Positions 31,987 to 41,200 of a stretch of 64,000 nucleotides of DNA are shown here, piece after piece. Position 1 is the stretch's first letter. Each line of letters begins with the position of its first letter. The notes below the pieces were generated by a model. That model was not told the origin of the DNA. It saw only the letters and a list, made by a program, of their open reading frames with translations, and did not search any database. The stretch covers positions 4,091,501 through 4,155,500 of the forward strand of contig NZ_CP141059.1 in the NCBI RefSeq assembly GCF_034661235.1. The letters run 5' to 3'. This DNA comes from Nocardioides bizhenqiangii. Its GTDB lineage: Bacteria; Actinomycetota; Actinomycetes; Propionibacteriales; Nocardioidaceae. The position numbers were made by a program, and so were the translations under genes.

Positions 31987-33672
31987 ATGTCTGCCGAGCC
32001 GATCGCCATCCCCAGCCACCGCGATCGGTCACGCGACTCCCGAAGGTGGTGGCGGAACGGCGTCGTCTACCAGGTCTACGTCCGCAGCTTCCAGGACTCC
32101 GACGGCGACGGCATCGGCGATCTCGACGGCCTCCGCTCCCGGCTTCCCTACCTGCGCAGCCTCGGCATCGACGGGATCTGGCTCAACCCGTTCTACCGGT
32201 CGCCCCAGCACGACCACGGCTACGACGTCAGCGACTACCAGGCGGTCCACTCCGAGTACGGCGACCTGGTCGCGTTCGACCGTCTGGTGCACGACGCGCA
32301 CCGGCTCGACATCAAGGTCATCATCGACATCGTCCCCAACCACTGCTCGGTCGAGCACCCGTGGTTCACCGCCGCGGTGGCCGCCGGTCCGGACAGCCCC
32401 GAACGGGCCCGGTTCCACTTCGCCGACGGCCGCGGCGAGTACGGCGAGCTGCCGCCCAACAACTGGCGCTCCATCTTCGGCGGACCCGCGTGGCACCGGA
32501 TCAGCGAACCCGACGGCTCGCCGGGCCAGTGGTACCTCCACGCATTCGCCCCGGAGCAGGCCGACTTCAACTGGGCGAACCCCGACGTCGCCGAGCACTT
32601 CGAGGACGTGCTCCGGTTCTGGCTCGACCGCGGCGTGGACGGGTTGCGCATCGACGTCGCACACGGGCTGCACAAGCTCGAGGGACTGCCCGACCACCCG
32701 TTCGCCATCGACGACGAGCTGACCGGCGACCCGATCAACCCGCACGCCTGGAACCAACCCGAGGTCCACGACGTGTGGCGCCGCTGGCGGGCGCTCGCCG
32801 ACGAGTACACCGAGGAGACCGGATGCGAGCGGGTGCTGGTGGGCGAGGTCGGCCTGCTCGACACCGCCGAGCTCGCCGCGTACCAACGCCCCGACGAGCT
32901 CCACCAGTGCTTCTTCTTCGAGTTCCTACGGGCTCCGTGGGACGCGCAGGCGCTCTCCGAGGTCATCGAGCGCGGCCTCGACACGGTCGCCGCATGGGAC
33001 TCCCCCGTCGCGTGGGTGCTGAACAACCACGACATGCCGAGATCCGTCACCCGCTACGGCGGAGGATCCCCTGGAGTCGCCCCAGGCGACATCGACCTGG
33101 GATCCAGGCGGGCCCGAGCGGCCGCCCTGCTCATGCTCGCACTGCCGGGCTCCGCGTACCTCTACCAGGGCGAGGAGCTCGGTCTGCCCGAGGTCACCGA
33201 CCTCCCGGACCACGTGTTGACCGACCCGATGTTCCACCGCACCAACGGCGCGCGCCGGGGGCGCGACGGCTGCCGCGTCCCCCTGCCCTGGGCGGCCGGA
33301 CAGGACTCCTTCGGGTTCTCCCCCGTCGGCGCGCACGCCGCCACGTGGCTGCCCCAGCCCGACTGGTTCGCCCACCATTCCGTCGACCGGCAGCTCGAGT
33401 CCGGCGAGTCCATGCTCCTGTTCTACCGTCAGGCCATCGCCCTTCGACGACGCGTTCCCGCCCTGTCCTCGGACCGGTTCCGGTGGCTGTCGACCGAGCC
33501 CGGCGTGCTCGCGTTCACGCGTGGCGACGGCGTCGCCTGCATCGTCAACTGCTCCGCTCGTCCGGTCTGCGCGCCCGTCGGCTCACAGCTCCTGATCGGC
33601 AGCGATCCCGAGGTGGGGGAGAAGTTGCCCCCGCACACGGCCGGGTGGTTCGTGCTCGAGGTGACCCGATGA
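31987..33672 (+). CDS. GH13 alpha-glucosidase / oligo-1,6-glucosidase family
   Basis: This 561-aa GH13 enzyme shows region I DIVPNHCSVEHPWF, region II GLRIDVAHGL with the nucleophile Asp, region III VLVGEVG with the acid/base Glu, and region IV LNNHDMPR. It cleaves or transfers alpha-linked glucose from maltose, isomaltose, trehalose-like or sucrose-like substrates. No signal peptide is present, so it acts on imported sugars. It overlaps the next gene by ATGA, forming a coupled group with a resolvase-like protein and a 53-aa protein. The LuxR regulator upstream may control it. Confidence 0.9.
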   Translation: MSAEPIAIPSHRDRSRDSRRWWRNGVVYQVYVRSFQDSDGDGIGDLDGLRSRLPYLRSLGIDGIWLNPFYRSPQHDHGYDVSDYQAVHSEYGDLVAFDRLVHDAHRLDIKVIIDIVPNHCSVEHPWFTAAVAAGPDSPERARFHFADGRGEYGELPPNNWRSIFGGPAWHRISEPDGSPGQWYLHAFAPEQADFNWANPDVAEHFEDVLRFWLDRGVDGLRIDVAHGLHKLEGLPDHPFAIDDELTGDPINPHAWNQPEVHDVWRRWRALADEYTEETGCERVLVGEVGLLDTAELAAYQRPDELHQCFFFEFLRAPWDAQALSEVIERGLDTVAAWDSPVAWVLNNHDMPRSVTRYGGGSPGVAPGDIDLGSRRARAAALLMLALPGSAYLYQGEELGLPEVTDLPDHVLTDPMFHRTNGARRGRDGCRVPLPWAAGQDSFGFSPVGAHAATWLPQPDWFAHHSVDRQLESGESMLLFYRQAIALRRRVPALSSDRFRWLSTEPGVLAFTRGDGVACIVNCSARPVCAPVGSQLLIGSDPEVGEKLPPHTAGWFVLEVTR

Positions 33673-34052
33673 GCAACCACCCGCGTCCGGTCCTGCTCGG
33701 CTACATCCGGGCGGACCGCCTGTCGAACGGCACCGGGATCCAGCGGGCGGAGGCCGAGCTCGCCACCTTCGCGCACCGCGAGCAGTTCAGCCTCGGGACC
33801 GTCTACGTGGAGCAGGGCAGCCCCGCCGGAGTCTTCCACGCGCTGATGGACGAGCTGGCCCGCGACGAGGCCGCGTGGGGTCTCGTCGTCCCCGACCTCC
33901 GCCACCTCACCGTCGTCGAGCACCTGGTCCTGAGGAGGAACGACGACGGGCGGACGCCGGTCGTCGTCGCGAGCCACCTCGCCGCGGCTGGTCACGGGAG
34001 CCATCCGGTCCCGGACCACGGTCTGCAGACCAACCGGGGGTCGTCGTCATGA
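33669..34052 (+). CDS. Orphan resolvase-like N-terminal domain protein
   Basis: This 127-aa protein resembles the catalytic domain of serine recombinases in fold pattern: VLLGYIRADRLSN, then a cluster matching QxxxLxxFAxREQFxL, and WGLVVPDLRHLT near residue 77. The catalytic serine normally in the YIRVS motif is replaced (YIRAD), and there is no DNA-binding C-terminal domain. Recombination activity is therefore unlikely. It is coupled to the glucosidase by ATGA and to the next small gene by a second ATGA. It may have been recruited as a regulatory or binding module. Confidence 0.7.
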   Translation: MSNHPRPVLLGYIRADRLSNGTGIQRAEAELATFAHREQFSLGTVYVEQGSPAGVFHALMDELARDEAAWGLVVPDLRHLTVVEHLVLRRNDDGRTPVVVASHLAAAGHGSHPVPDHGLQTNRGSSS

Positions 34053-34210
34053 TGTGGCACTCGGTCACCGTCTCGTCCGACGAGCTGAACATGCTCGTTG
34101 TCGCCATCGCATGGGGAGGCGGCACCATCACGAGCAGCGCCCCGTGCCCGGACGGCGTCCGGGTCACCTACGTGACCGACCAGCCCGGGCCGCTTCCCGG
34201 CCCAGGGTGA
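34049..34210 (+). CDS. Small hypothetical protein, 53 aa, coupled to the resolvase-like gene
   Basis: The ATG overlaps the preceding stop (ATGA), and a second Met follows at once. The 53-residue protein begins MMWHSVTVSSDELNML and has a short hydrophobic stretch (LVVAIAWGGG), one cysteine (APCPDGV) and a proline-glycine tail. No family is recognised. The tight coupling and GC-rich third positions support that it is translated. It is the last gene of the glucosidase group. Confidence 0.55.
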   Translation: MMWHSVTVSSDELNMLVVAIAWGGGTITSSAPCPDGVRVTYVTDQPGPLPGPG

Positions 34211-34255
34211 TCGACACGGCCATCGAGAGAGTGGTCGCTGCCGCGGGTCAGCGCG

Positions 34256-34948
34256 TCAGCGCTGCGCTCCCCACAGCTTCGCCTCTCGGCGGCCGAGCGG
34301 GATCCCCGCACGGTCGCCGTCGCTGACCTTGTCGGCAGGCAGCTCGATCCCGCGGACGTGGCCGATGCCGACCAGGATGCCGCCGCGCGGGAAGTAGGCG
34401 AGCCAGTCGATCCTGTGGCGGTGCACCCGGATGACGACCGAGTCGTGCGGGAACACGCGCGTCCTGCCGTCGGGCCGTTCCTGACGGAAACTTCCGTAGA
34501 GGAACCGGACGACGCGGGAGTTGTCGTTGCTCACGCGCAGGAGGCCGGGACGGTCCAGCTTGACGACCTCGATCGGGTGCAGCTCGCGGAAGGAGATCGT
34601 CAGGGTCGCCGGCACCAGCGTCTCGAAGTCGCAGACGTAGTAGTGGATGACGATGTCCTCGCCGGGGTCGTCACCGGTGGCCACGAACAGCTTGTTGTCC
34701 TCGACGCCGGCGAAGTACTCCGCGTCCTCCGGTCCATCATCCACGCGGCAGATGGCGAGCTCGTCGCCATCCGGGTCGGAGTCGTTGGCGAGCACGTCGA
34801 TCGTCCGGAACTGGTTGGGATACATCCACTTGTGGTCGTCCTGGACGACCGGGGGCGCCGCCGCTGCCGGTGCCGCGAGCGTCACCCCGACACAGGCGGC
34901 GAGGGCGAAGACGACGGCGACGGCGCGGAGTCCGCGAGATGCTGGCAT
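34256..34948 (-). CDS. Exported protein with Ig-like domain
   Basis: This 230-aa protein has a signal peptide (residues 1-31, MPASRGLRAVAVVFALAACV then a cleavage site after AAA). Residues about 35-120 include TIDVLANDSDPDGDELAI, a pattern of Ig-like/cadherin-like repeats in surface proteins. The C-terminal half is beta-rich without a recognised domain, and one lipobox-like cysteine sits inside the signal peptide. It converges on the 53-aa gene upstream in the map. It is likely secreted or cell-surface; function unknown. Confidence 0.72.
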   Translation of the reverse strand: MPASRGLRAVAVVFALAACVGVTLAAPAAAAPPVVQDDHKWMYPNQFRTIDVLANDSDPDGDELAICRVDDGPEDAEYFAGVEDNKLFVATGDDPGEDIVIHYYVCDFETLVPATLTISFRELHPIEVVKLDRPGLLRVSNDNSRVVRFLYGSFRQERPDGRTRVFPHDSVVIRVHRHRIDWLAYFPRGGILVGIGHVRGIELPADKVSDGDRAGIPLGRREAKLWGAQR

Positions 34949-35016
34949 GGCGACAACCTAGGTGCCCTGCCACCCGGCCGTCGGGTTTCGACCGAACAGC
35001 GCTGGAACTTCTGGCC

Positions 35017-35030
35017 TAGAACGTGTTCTA
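35017..35030. promoter_or_regulatory. KstR-type operator before the acetoacetate decarboxylase-like gene
   Basis: TAGAACGTGTTCTA fits TNNAACNNGTTNNA with perfect 6-bp arms. It ends 8 bp before the GTG at 35039. This is the third such site in the window and shares core and position relative to the start with the other two. Confidence 0.75.
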
Positions 35031-35038
35031 CTGCGGTC

Positions 35039-35725
35039 GTGACCGCGAGCCACGACATCCTCGGCAGGACCGTGACCATGCCCGTCGACGTACGCGACGG
35101 ATCGAGCGCCACGGTGATCTTCGACGTCGCGCTCGACGCCGCCCGCTCCCTCGCCCCGCCCGGATTCGAGGTCACCGAGTCCGCGCCCGGGCGGGCGCAG
35201 GTCGCGCTCGCGCTGATCGACTACCGGGACAACGACCTCGGCTCGTACCTCGAGGTCGGCACCATCCTGTTCGTGCGCCCGGAGGGCGGCGGCGAGGACG
35301 GGACCTTCATCACCCACCTCCCGGTGACCGAGGAGTTCACCTGCGTGGCCGGCAACCGGATCTGGGGCTTCCCCAAGTCGGTCGAGCAGATCGAGGTGAC
35401 CAACACCGACACCACCAGCCGCTGGGTCCTCACGATGGACGGCCAGCTCGTCGTCGACGTCACGGTGCCGCGCGGTGGTTCGGACGAGATGCCGCCGCTC
35501 CCGATGGCGGCGTACACCCTCATCGACGGCCGCCCGCACGTCACCCGGTTCACCCAGGGCGGGAGCGGCAGCGGAGTGCACCTCGGCGCCGACGTCGCCC
35601 TCACCCTCGGCGACCACCCGATCGCCAAGGAGCTCGCCTCGTTGAGCATCTCGCCCGAGTCGGTGGTCCTCAGCACGTGGACCGAGCGGATGCAGGCGCG
35701 CTTCGAGGAGCCCGTCCCGCTCTGA
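35039..35725 (+). CDS. Acetoacetate decarboxylase family protein
   Basis: This 228-aa protein matches the acetoacetate decarboxylase fold, with the region NRIWGFPKSVEQIEV containing the lysine that forms the Schiff base in true decarboxylases. I chose the GTG start because the family usually has a short segment before TMPVDVRDG; an ATG at 35078 would remove it. Relatives in mycobacteria and rhodococci include KstR-linked genes of unclear reaction. The KstR-type box just upstream supports a role in steroid or lipid breakdown. It is a single gene followed by a strong hairpin. Confidence 0.85.
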   Translation: MTASHDILGRTVTMPVDVRDGSSATVIFDVALDAARSLAPPGFEVTESAPGRAQVALALIDYRDNDLGSYLEVGTILFVRPEGGGEDGTFITHLPVTEEFTCVAGNRIWGFPKSVEQIEVTNTDTTSRWVLTMDGQLVVDVTVPRGGSDEMPPLPMAAYTLIDGRPHVTRFTQGGSGSGVHLGADVALTLGDHPIAKELASLSISPESVVLSTWTERMQARFEEPVPL

Positions 35726-35746
35726 TGCCTTGGGGGCGAAAGCAGT

Positions 35747-35778
35747 GATCCCGCCCGGACGCACGTCCTGACGGGATC
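35747..35778. terminator. Bidirectional terminator-like hairpin
   Basis: Outer arms GATCCCG/CGGGATC (7 bp) and inner arms GGACG/CGTCC (5 bp, 2-nt loop) are separated by a symmetrical 3-nt internal loop. It lies between the convergent decarboxylase-like gene and tRNA-Ser and likely ends both transcripts. Confidence 0.6.
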
Positions 35779-35784
35779 TCTGAC

Positions 35785-35872
35785 TGGCGGTGGCGGTGGG
35801 ATTTGAACCCACGGTGGGTTGCCCCACACATCATTTCGAGTGATGCACCTTCGGCCGCTCGGACACGCCACC
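35785..35872 (-). tRNA. tRNA-Ser(CGA)
   Basis: Read on the minus strand, the acceptor GGTGGCG pairs with CGCCACC, followed by discriminator G and an encoded CCA. The anticodon arm CATCA-CTCGAAA-TGATG gives anticodon CGA. The long variable arm (GTGTGGGGCAACCCACC) is typical of tRNA-Ser. The T arm GGTTCAAATCC is present. It decodes UCG serine codons. Confidence 0.95.
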
Positions 35873-35927
35873 GCCGGGAAGGTTACCGGAGCAGGTTCGT
35901 GTGGTTGAAATCGTGCTGGGAGGACGT

Positions 35928-36503
35928 TCAGGCCCGGCGGCCCATCATCCCGAGCAGCCGCACGAGCGGGCTCGCGTCGTCCGGCACCGGCACGACCGGA
36001 CCGAACGCGTCGCCGCGCTGGTCGGCCGTCTCGGGGGTGGAGAACGGCTCGGCGAAGGCCATGCAGGCATGGACGGCCGCATCGTCGGCCTCGAACGGGC
36101 GGCCGATCGCCGTCGCCAGGTCCCAGCCGTGGACGACGACCTCGTTGAGCGCGACCGAGGCCGCGATCGGTCCGGGCATCGTGACCCCGCCGGCGGTGGC
36201 CTCCCCTTCGTACGCCGCCGGGTCGTCCCACGCCTCCGCCAGGTCGGCCAGGTCCCGGTCGATCCGTTCGCGCCATCCGGGCTCGAGGCGCGAGGCGTCG
36301 CCGCTCCCGCCCTCCTCGGAGCCGGGCACCGGCAGCTTGCGCGCCGCACCGGTGAACGCGATCGCGAGGCCACCGATGTGGTCGAGCAGGTCGCCGACCG
36401 AGTAGTCCGGGCAGGGCGTCTGCGCGGTGAGCTGGTCGTCCGAGACGGACGCGACCAGGCCGCGGAGGTTCGTGACGGCAGGGACGAGGTCGAGGGTCTC
36501 CAT
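35928..36503 (-). CDS. TIGR03086 family metal-binding protein (DinB-like)
   Basis: This 191-aa protein belongs to the TIGR03086/mycothiol-dependent maleylpyruvate isomerase-like group. Visible are TPCPDYSVGDLLDHIGG near residues 29-45 and NEVVVHGWDLATAIG near 118-132; their histidines and acidic residues are the metal site. Members may use mycothiol as cofactor. The reaction is not known. No operon partner is visible; its gene ends about 55 bp from the tRNA-Ser gene. Confidence 0.85.
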   Translation of the reverse strand: METLDLVPAVTNLRGLVASVSDDQLTAQTPCPDYSVGDLLDHIGGLAIAFTGAARKLPVPGSEEGGSGDASRLEPGWRERIDRDLADLAEAWDDPAAYEGEATAGGVTMPGPIAASVALNEVVVHGWDLATAIGRPFEADDAAVHACMAFAEPFSTPETADQRGDAFGPVVPVPDDASPLVRLLGMMGRRA

Positions 36504-36595
36504 CTCCGTGCAGACCTCAGGTCGGGTCCGGACTCATCGGTGAGCCGGACGCGACGTCGAGAGCGCTGTCGGTGGCCGTCGCTAGCGTCCGCCCC

Positions 36596-36964
36596 ATGAC
36601 GCTCACCCTTGGCATGGTCACGACCGACACGACCGACCCGACAGGGCTCGCGGCTTGGTGGTCCGAGCAGTTCGGCGCAGAGGTTGCCGACCCCTTCGGC
36701 GGCACGTTCGTGCTGGTGTCGGGCGGCACCCTCCCCCTCACGGTCGCCTTCCAGCTGGTCGAGGCCCCCACCCCGGGCAAGAACCGGCTCCACCTCGACC
36801 TGACCGCGGCCGACCTCGACGCCGAGGTCGATCGCCTGCTGGCCTCCGGTGCTTCGCTGGTCGAACGCAGGGGTGACGAGAACTTCCGCTGGGTCACCCT
36901 GACCGACCCCGCAGGCAACGAGTTCTGCGTCGCTGCCGCCTCCGAGACCACAGGACTCGCCTGA
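36596..36964 (+). CDS. VOC (glyoxalase/bleomycin resistance) family protein
   Basis: This 122-aa protein has one VOC-type beta-alpha-beta-beta-beta module pair: LGMVTTDTTDPTGLAAWWSE near the start, NRLHLDLTAADLDAEVDRLL in the middle and WVTLTDPAGNEFCV at the end. His and Glu of these segments could bind a metal. The family includes glyoxalases, dioxygenases and antibiotic-binding proteins, so the role stays open. It is divergent from the TIGR03086 gene with about 90 bp between starts. Confidence 0.83.
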   Translation: MTLTLGMVTTDTTDPTGLAAWWSEQFGAEVADPFGGTFVLVSGGTLPLTVAFQLVEAPTPGKNRLHLDLTAADLDAEVDRLLASGASLVERRGDENFRWVTLTDPAGNEFCVAAASETTGLA

Positions 36965-37028
36965 CCGAGCCGTCCCGACCTCGACCGCGCCACGTGGGCG
37001 CGGTCGTCGGTCGGTGACGGGTGGGTCG

Positions 37029-38036
37029 TCAGTCCTCCGTGGCGAAGGCCGCGTCGAACGCGGCCGCCGGAGCATCGAAAGCGAGCCGGCGTACGAACTC
37101 GAGCGCCTCGGGCGCACCCACGAGCCGGTCCATCCCGGCGTCCTCCCACTCCACCGAGATGGGACCGTCGTACCTGATGGTGTTGAGCATCCGGAAGCTC
37201 TGCTCCCACGGCACGTCGCCGTGGCCGGTGGACACGAAGTCCCAGCCGCGCCGGGGGTCGGCCCACGGCAGGTGCGACCCGAGCCGGCCGTTGCGGCCGT
37301 TGCCGACCTGCCGCTTCGCGTCCTTGCAGTCGACGTGATAGATCCGGTCGCGGAAGTCCCAGAGGAAGCCCACCGGGTCGAGGTCCTGCCAGACGAAGTG
37401 GCTCGGGTCCCAGTTGAGCCCGAACGCCGGCCGGTGCCCGATCGCATCCAGCGCCGCGTGCGTCGTCCAGTAGTCGTAGGCGATCTCCGAGGGGTGGACC
37501 TCGTGAGCGAACCGGACGCCGCACTCGTCGAAGACGTCGAGGATCGGGTTCCAACGGTCGGCGAAGTCCCGGTAGCCAGCGGCGACCATCTCCTCCGACG
37601 CCGGCGGGAACATCGCGACGTACTTCCAGATGGAGGATCCGGTGAACCCGACCACGGTAGAGACGCCGAGCCGCTCCGCGGCGTGGGCGGTCGCCTTCAT
37701 CTCCTCGGCCGCGCGCCGGCGCACCCCCTCGGGGTCGCCGTCACCCCAGATCCGAGCGGGCAGGATCGCCTGGTGCCGGGCGTCGATCGGGTCGTCGCAG
37801 ACCGCTTGCCCCTTGAGGTGGTTGGAGATCGTGTAGACGGACAGCTGGTACTTCTCGAGGACGTCGAGCTTCGCGCGGACGTACGCGTCGTCCTCCGCCG
37901 CCGCCCAGGGGTCGAGGTGGTCGCCCCAGCACGCGATCTCGAGGCCGTCGTACCCCCATTCCGACGCCAGCCGGGCGACCTCCTCGAGTGGCAGGTCGGC
38001 CCACTGGCCGGTGAAGAGCGTGACTGGTCGTGGCAT
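37029..38036 (-). CDS. TIM-barrel sugar phosphate isomerase/epimerase
   Basis: This 335-aa protein of the AP-endonuclease 2-like superfamily has [16 protein letters not shown] at the N-terminus, [19 protein letters not shown] with metal-ligand Glu and His, and [22 protein letters not shown] and [12 protein letters not shown] follow. These ligands mark metal-dependent isomerases/epimerases. Relatives pair with Gfo/Idh/MocA enzymes and ThuA proteins in 3-keto-sugar pathways. It is the last gene of the xylose/glycoside run. A stem-loop lies between it and the large secreted protein gene. Confidence 0.87.
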   Translation of the reverse strand: MPRPVTLFTGQWADLPLEEVARLASEWGYDGLEIACWGDHLDPWAAAEDDAYVRAKLDVLEKYQLSVYTISNHLKGQAVCDDPIDARHQAILPARIWGDGDPEGVRRRAAEEMKATAHAAERLGVSTVVGFTGSSIWKYVAMFPPASEEMVAAGYRDFADRWNPILDVFDECGVRFAHEVHPSEIAYDYWTTHAALDAIGHRPAFGLNWDPSHFVWQDLDPVGFLWDFRDRIYHVDCKDAKRQVGNGRNGRLGSHLPWADPRRGWDFVSTGHGDVPWEQSFRMLNTIRYDGPISVEWEDAGMDRLVGAPEALEFVRRLAFDAPAAAFDAAFATED

Positions 38037-38172
38037 CGTCGTCCTCCTGTTGTCGATCGTTGCTGTCCTGCGATGCGCGGCCGACGCCCGGGACGGAGCG
38101 CGCTGCCCCGGGCGTCGACCGCAGGAAGCGGGTAGGTCCGCTCCCTTCGTCCGTTGCCGACCACCGACACCC

Positions 38173-38191
38173 CGGCCCCCTTGAGGGGCCG
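38173..38191. terminator. Stem-loop between the large secreted protein and the isomerase
   Basis: CGGCCCC and GGGGCCG form a perfect 7-bp stem with a 5-nt loop. It lies on the minus-strand transcript after the large secreted protein and before the isomerase gene. A small CCC-TTC-GGG hairpin follows on the plus strand. It may reduce read-through. Confidence 0.4.
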
Positions 38192-38274
38192 CCCTTCGGG
38201 GGACCGGGCGCGCTCGACCGCTGGTGCGGCCGGCACACGGTCGGGGTCATGACGGACATCTCCTCATCCCAGCC

Positions 38275-41200
38275 TCAGAGCTGACTCCTGAGCACCTGGG
38301 ACAGATCTCTCAGGGCTACCCGCGCCGGAGGGTCCGACGCGTGACCGGCCAGCTCGGTGAAGGCACGGAGCGTCAGGCGCGCCTGCCGCTCCTCGCCCTG
38401 GTCATCGGCCCGCTGGGCCGCGGTCAGGAGGCCTCTCATCTCCTGTGCGACCGCGTCCTCGAGGCGGTCCTCGCCCGCCAGCCGGTTGACCAGCTTCCGC
38501 CCACCGGCGTAGCTCGCGACGACGTGGAACGCCGTCCGCGTGACCGTGACGTTGCCGGCCTGGTCGGTGACCTTGACGGCCAGCAGGTGCCGACCGGTCA
38601 GCAGCAGGATCGCGTCGAGGGTGTACGGCGCGGAGATCACCTGCCCGTCGACCCGCACGACCTGATGGGCGACCCCGGAGGTGGTGTCCTCGGGGGTGAT
38701 GAGCACACCGCGCCTGGCGGCCACGTGAAGCTCGTCTCCGGGGGTGATCCCGGCCACCGCGACCGATGGTGCCGTGGCGTCGACCTTCACGGTGACCTCT
38801 GCCGGCTCCGACTGGTTGCCCTCGGAGTCGGTGGCCCGGAACTCGACCGTGTGCTCACCGTCCTGGTCCACCACCACCGGGTCGGCGTAGGCCCCCCAGT
38901 CGCCACCGTTGATGCGGCGCTCGACCTCCAGGGCGCCGGCACCGCCGCTCGCGGTGGCAGTGACGGTCACCGGTGCGCGGTACCAACCGTTCGCCCCACT
39001 CGGAGCCTCGGGCGACAGGGTGGCCTCGACCTCCGGCGCCTCCGACTCGCACGGGGTCGCCGTGTCATCGGGGGTGAGCAGGAAGTAGTCGAAGTGTGCC
39101 GTCAACGGAACCGCCGCCGCCTGGTTGGCGAGTGCGAACAGACCCATCCGCGGCTCGTTGATGCCGCTGAGCGAACGGGTGCCGTTGACCTCCACGTAGT
39201 CCTGGCCGTCACGGCTGTACGACGCGGTCACGTCGAGACCGTTGCTGCTCGACAGGCGCAGCCACACCGTGCTGGGGAAGTCCGCCCCCAGACCTGCGCT
39301 GTTGGTCTCCGTGGCGGTCCCGGCCAGCTCGGACGCGAACTGGATGATGTTGGCCGACCGGTTCGGAGTGTTGCTCCGACCCTGGAGGGACAGCTTCATG
39401 TAGTTGTCGTCGTCGCCGTACAGGATCAGCCCGGCCTGCTGGTAGGCCCGTTCGGCCTCCAGCGTGACCTTCGTGGTCATCGTGAAGGCACCACCAGGAA
39501 GGTGCTGGAGCACGATGTTCGGTGTCTGCGTACCGCCGCTTCCGTAGATGTCGGTCGCCGTCAGCGGGATGTGCAGCTGGCTGTCCGACACCGTCAGCTC
39601 CGAGTTCACCCGCACCGAGGAGTCCCAACGGTCCAGGTCGAGCGCGGTGCCCACGAAGTCGTCGGACCGGCCGGTGAAGCAGGTCGGCAGGTCCTCCTGG
39701 ACGGTGATCGTGACGGTCTTCGTCGACGTCGCCCCGCGGGAGTCGGTCGCGGTGACCTTCGCGTCATAGACGCCGGGCGCCGTGAAGGTGTGCGTCGGGT
39801 TGGCACCCTCGGCCGTCCCTCCGTCACCGAACACCCAGTCGAACTCGATCGGGGCGTCCCCGTCCGGGTCGGTCGCATCGGCACTGAACGAGACCTCGAG
39901 CGGCGCCGGACCCGACACCACGTCGGCCGTCGCCGTGAGGTCCGGGCGACGGTTCTCGGTCACGCCCCGTCCCTGGAACTCGATCCAGTTGACGTTGGAC
40001 CCGCCGGCCGTCTGTACGAAGTACAGCGGGCCGCTCTCGGTGTGGTCATCGACGACGTCCGCCGGGATCGTCTGGTAGCTCTGCCACCCACCGGTGTTCG
40101 GCACCGCGATCGTCGCGACGACCGGACCGTCGGGGGCGCCGGAACGGACCTCCCAGGTCGCGCCGCCGCCGTTCGGCGACGCCGCTCGCAGGGCGATCGC
40201 GTCGATGTTCGTCAGGTTCATGACGTCCCACGCGATCCAGTCGCCGGCCTCGATGAATCCGATGTTCTGGCCGCCGCCCTGAGGGTCGCCCGTCATCTCC
40301 GTCGTCACACCGGGATCACCGGTGGACGGCGAGCCTGCGAGCCGACCGGTCTCGTCGAAGAACTCAGCCTCCTTGCGCTTGGTGTGGACGACCACGGTGT
40401 CCCGACCGGTCAGCTCGGAGGCACCCTCGGCGCCACCGTCGGTGTAGGTGGCGGTGATGGTGCCGAAGATGTCGGCCCCGACGTGTCCCTCGTCCCCGGC
40501 CAGCGGGATCGTGCCCTCGCACCCGTGGTACAGCTCGTAGCCGTGCGAGTGCTCGTCGTGACCGAGCGCCGGCTGGACCACGACGTTCTCGCAGTCGATC
40601 TCGCCGTCCTCGGCGTCGGTGACCTCGACCCGGTAGTCCATCGTGTCGCCGAACTCGAAGAACCCGCCGTCGACAGGAGCGACCAACGTGACCTCGGGTG
40701 CGGTGTTGCCGACGACGATGTCGATGTTGGCGACGCCGGTGCGGTCCGCCTCATCGGTCACCGTCAGGCGGGCGGTGTAGTCCCCCACGTCGTCGTAGGT
40801 GTGTGAAGCCGACTCATCGGTGCTGTCGACCGTGCCGTCGCCGTCGAAGTCCCACGCGTACGTGAGGGACTCGCCGTCGGGATCGGTGGATCCCGATCCG
40901 TCGAACTGCACGGTGAGCGGAGCCGGTCCCGAGGTCTGGTCCGCGGTCGCCCGTGCGACCGGTGCCCGGTTGCCCGACACGTAGTCGATCCGGTAGATGC
41001 CGGAGTCGGTGTTGTTGCCATTGAAGCCGCTGCCCCACTCGATCAGGTACAGCGCGCCGTCCGGTCCGAACTGCAGTGCGTGCGGACGGGTCATCTCCAG
41101 TCCGGGAAGCAGCCGGGTGACGTCGGCGACCTCGGTGTGGTCGTCGTTCATCTGCACCTCGAAGAGCCGGCTGTCGTTCCAGTCCGCCCAGATCGCCTTG

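Noticed and set aside
33669..34052. Active serine recombinase marking a mobile island near tRNA-Ser
   Set aside because: Catalytic serine motif and DNA-binding domain are missing, and no integrase, attachment repeat or phage gene is near the tRNA.
38224..40806. 860-codon open frame opposite the large secreted protein
   Set aside because: It is a by-product of high GC on the opposite strand; its translation has no domains while the minus strand has clear ThuA, dehydrogenase and PKD domains.
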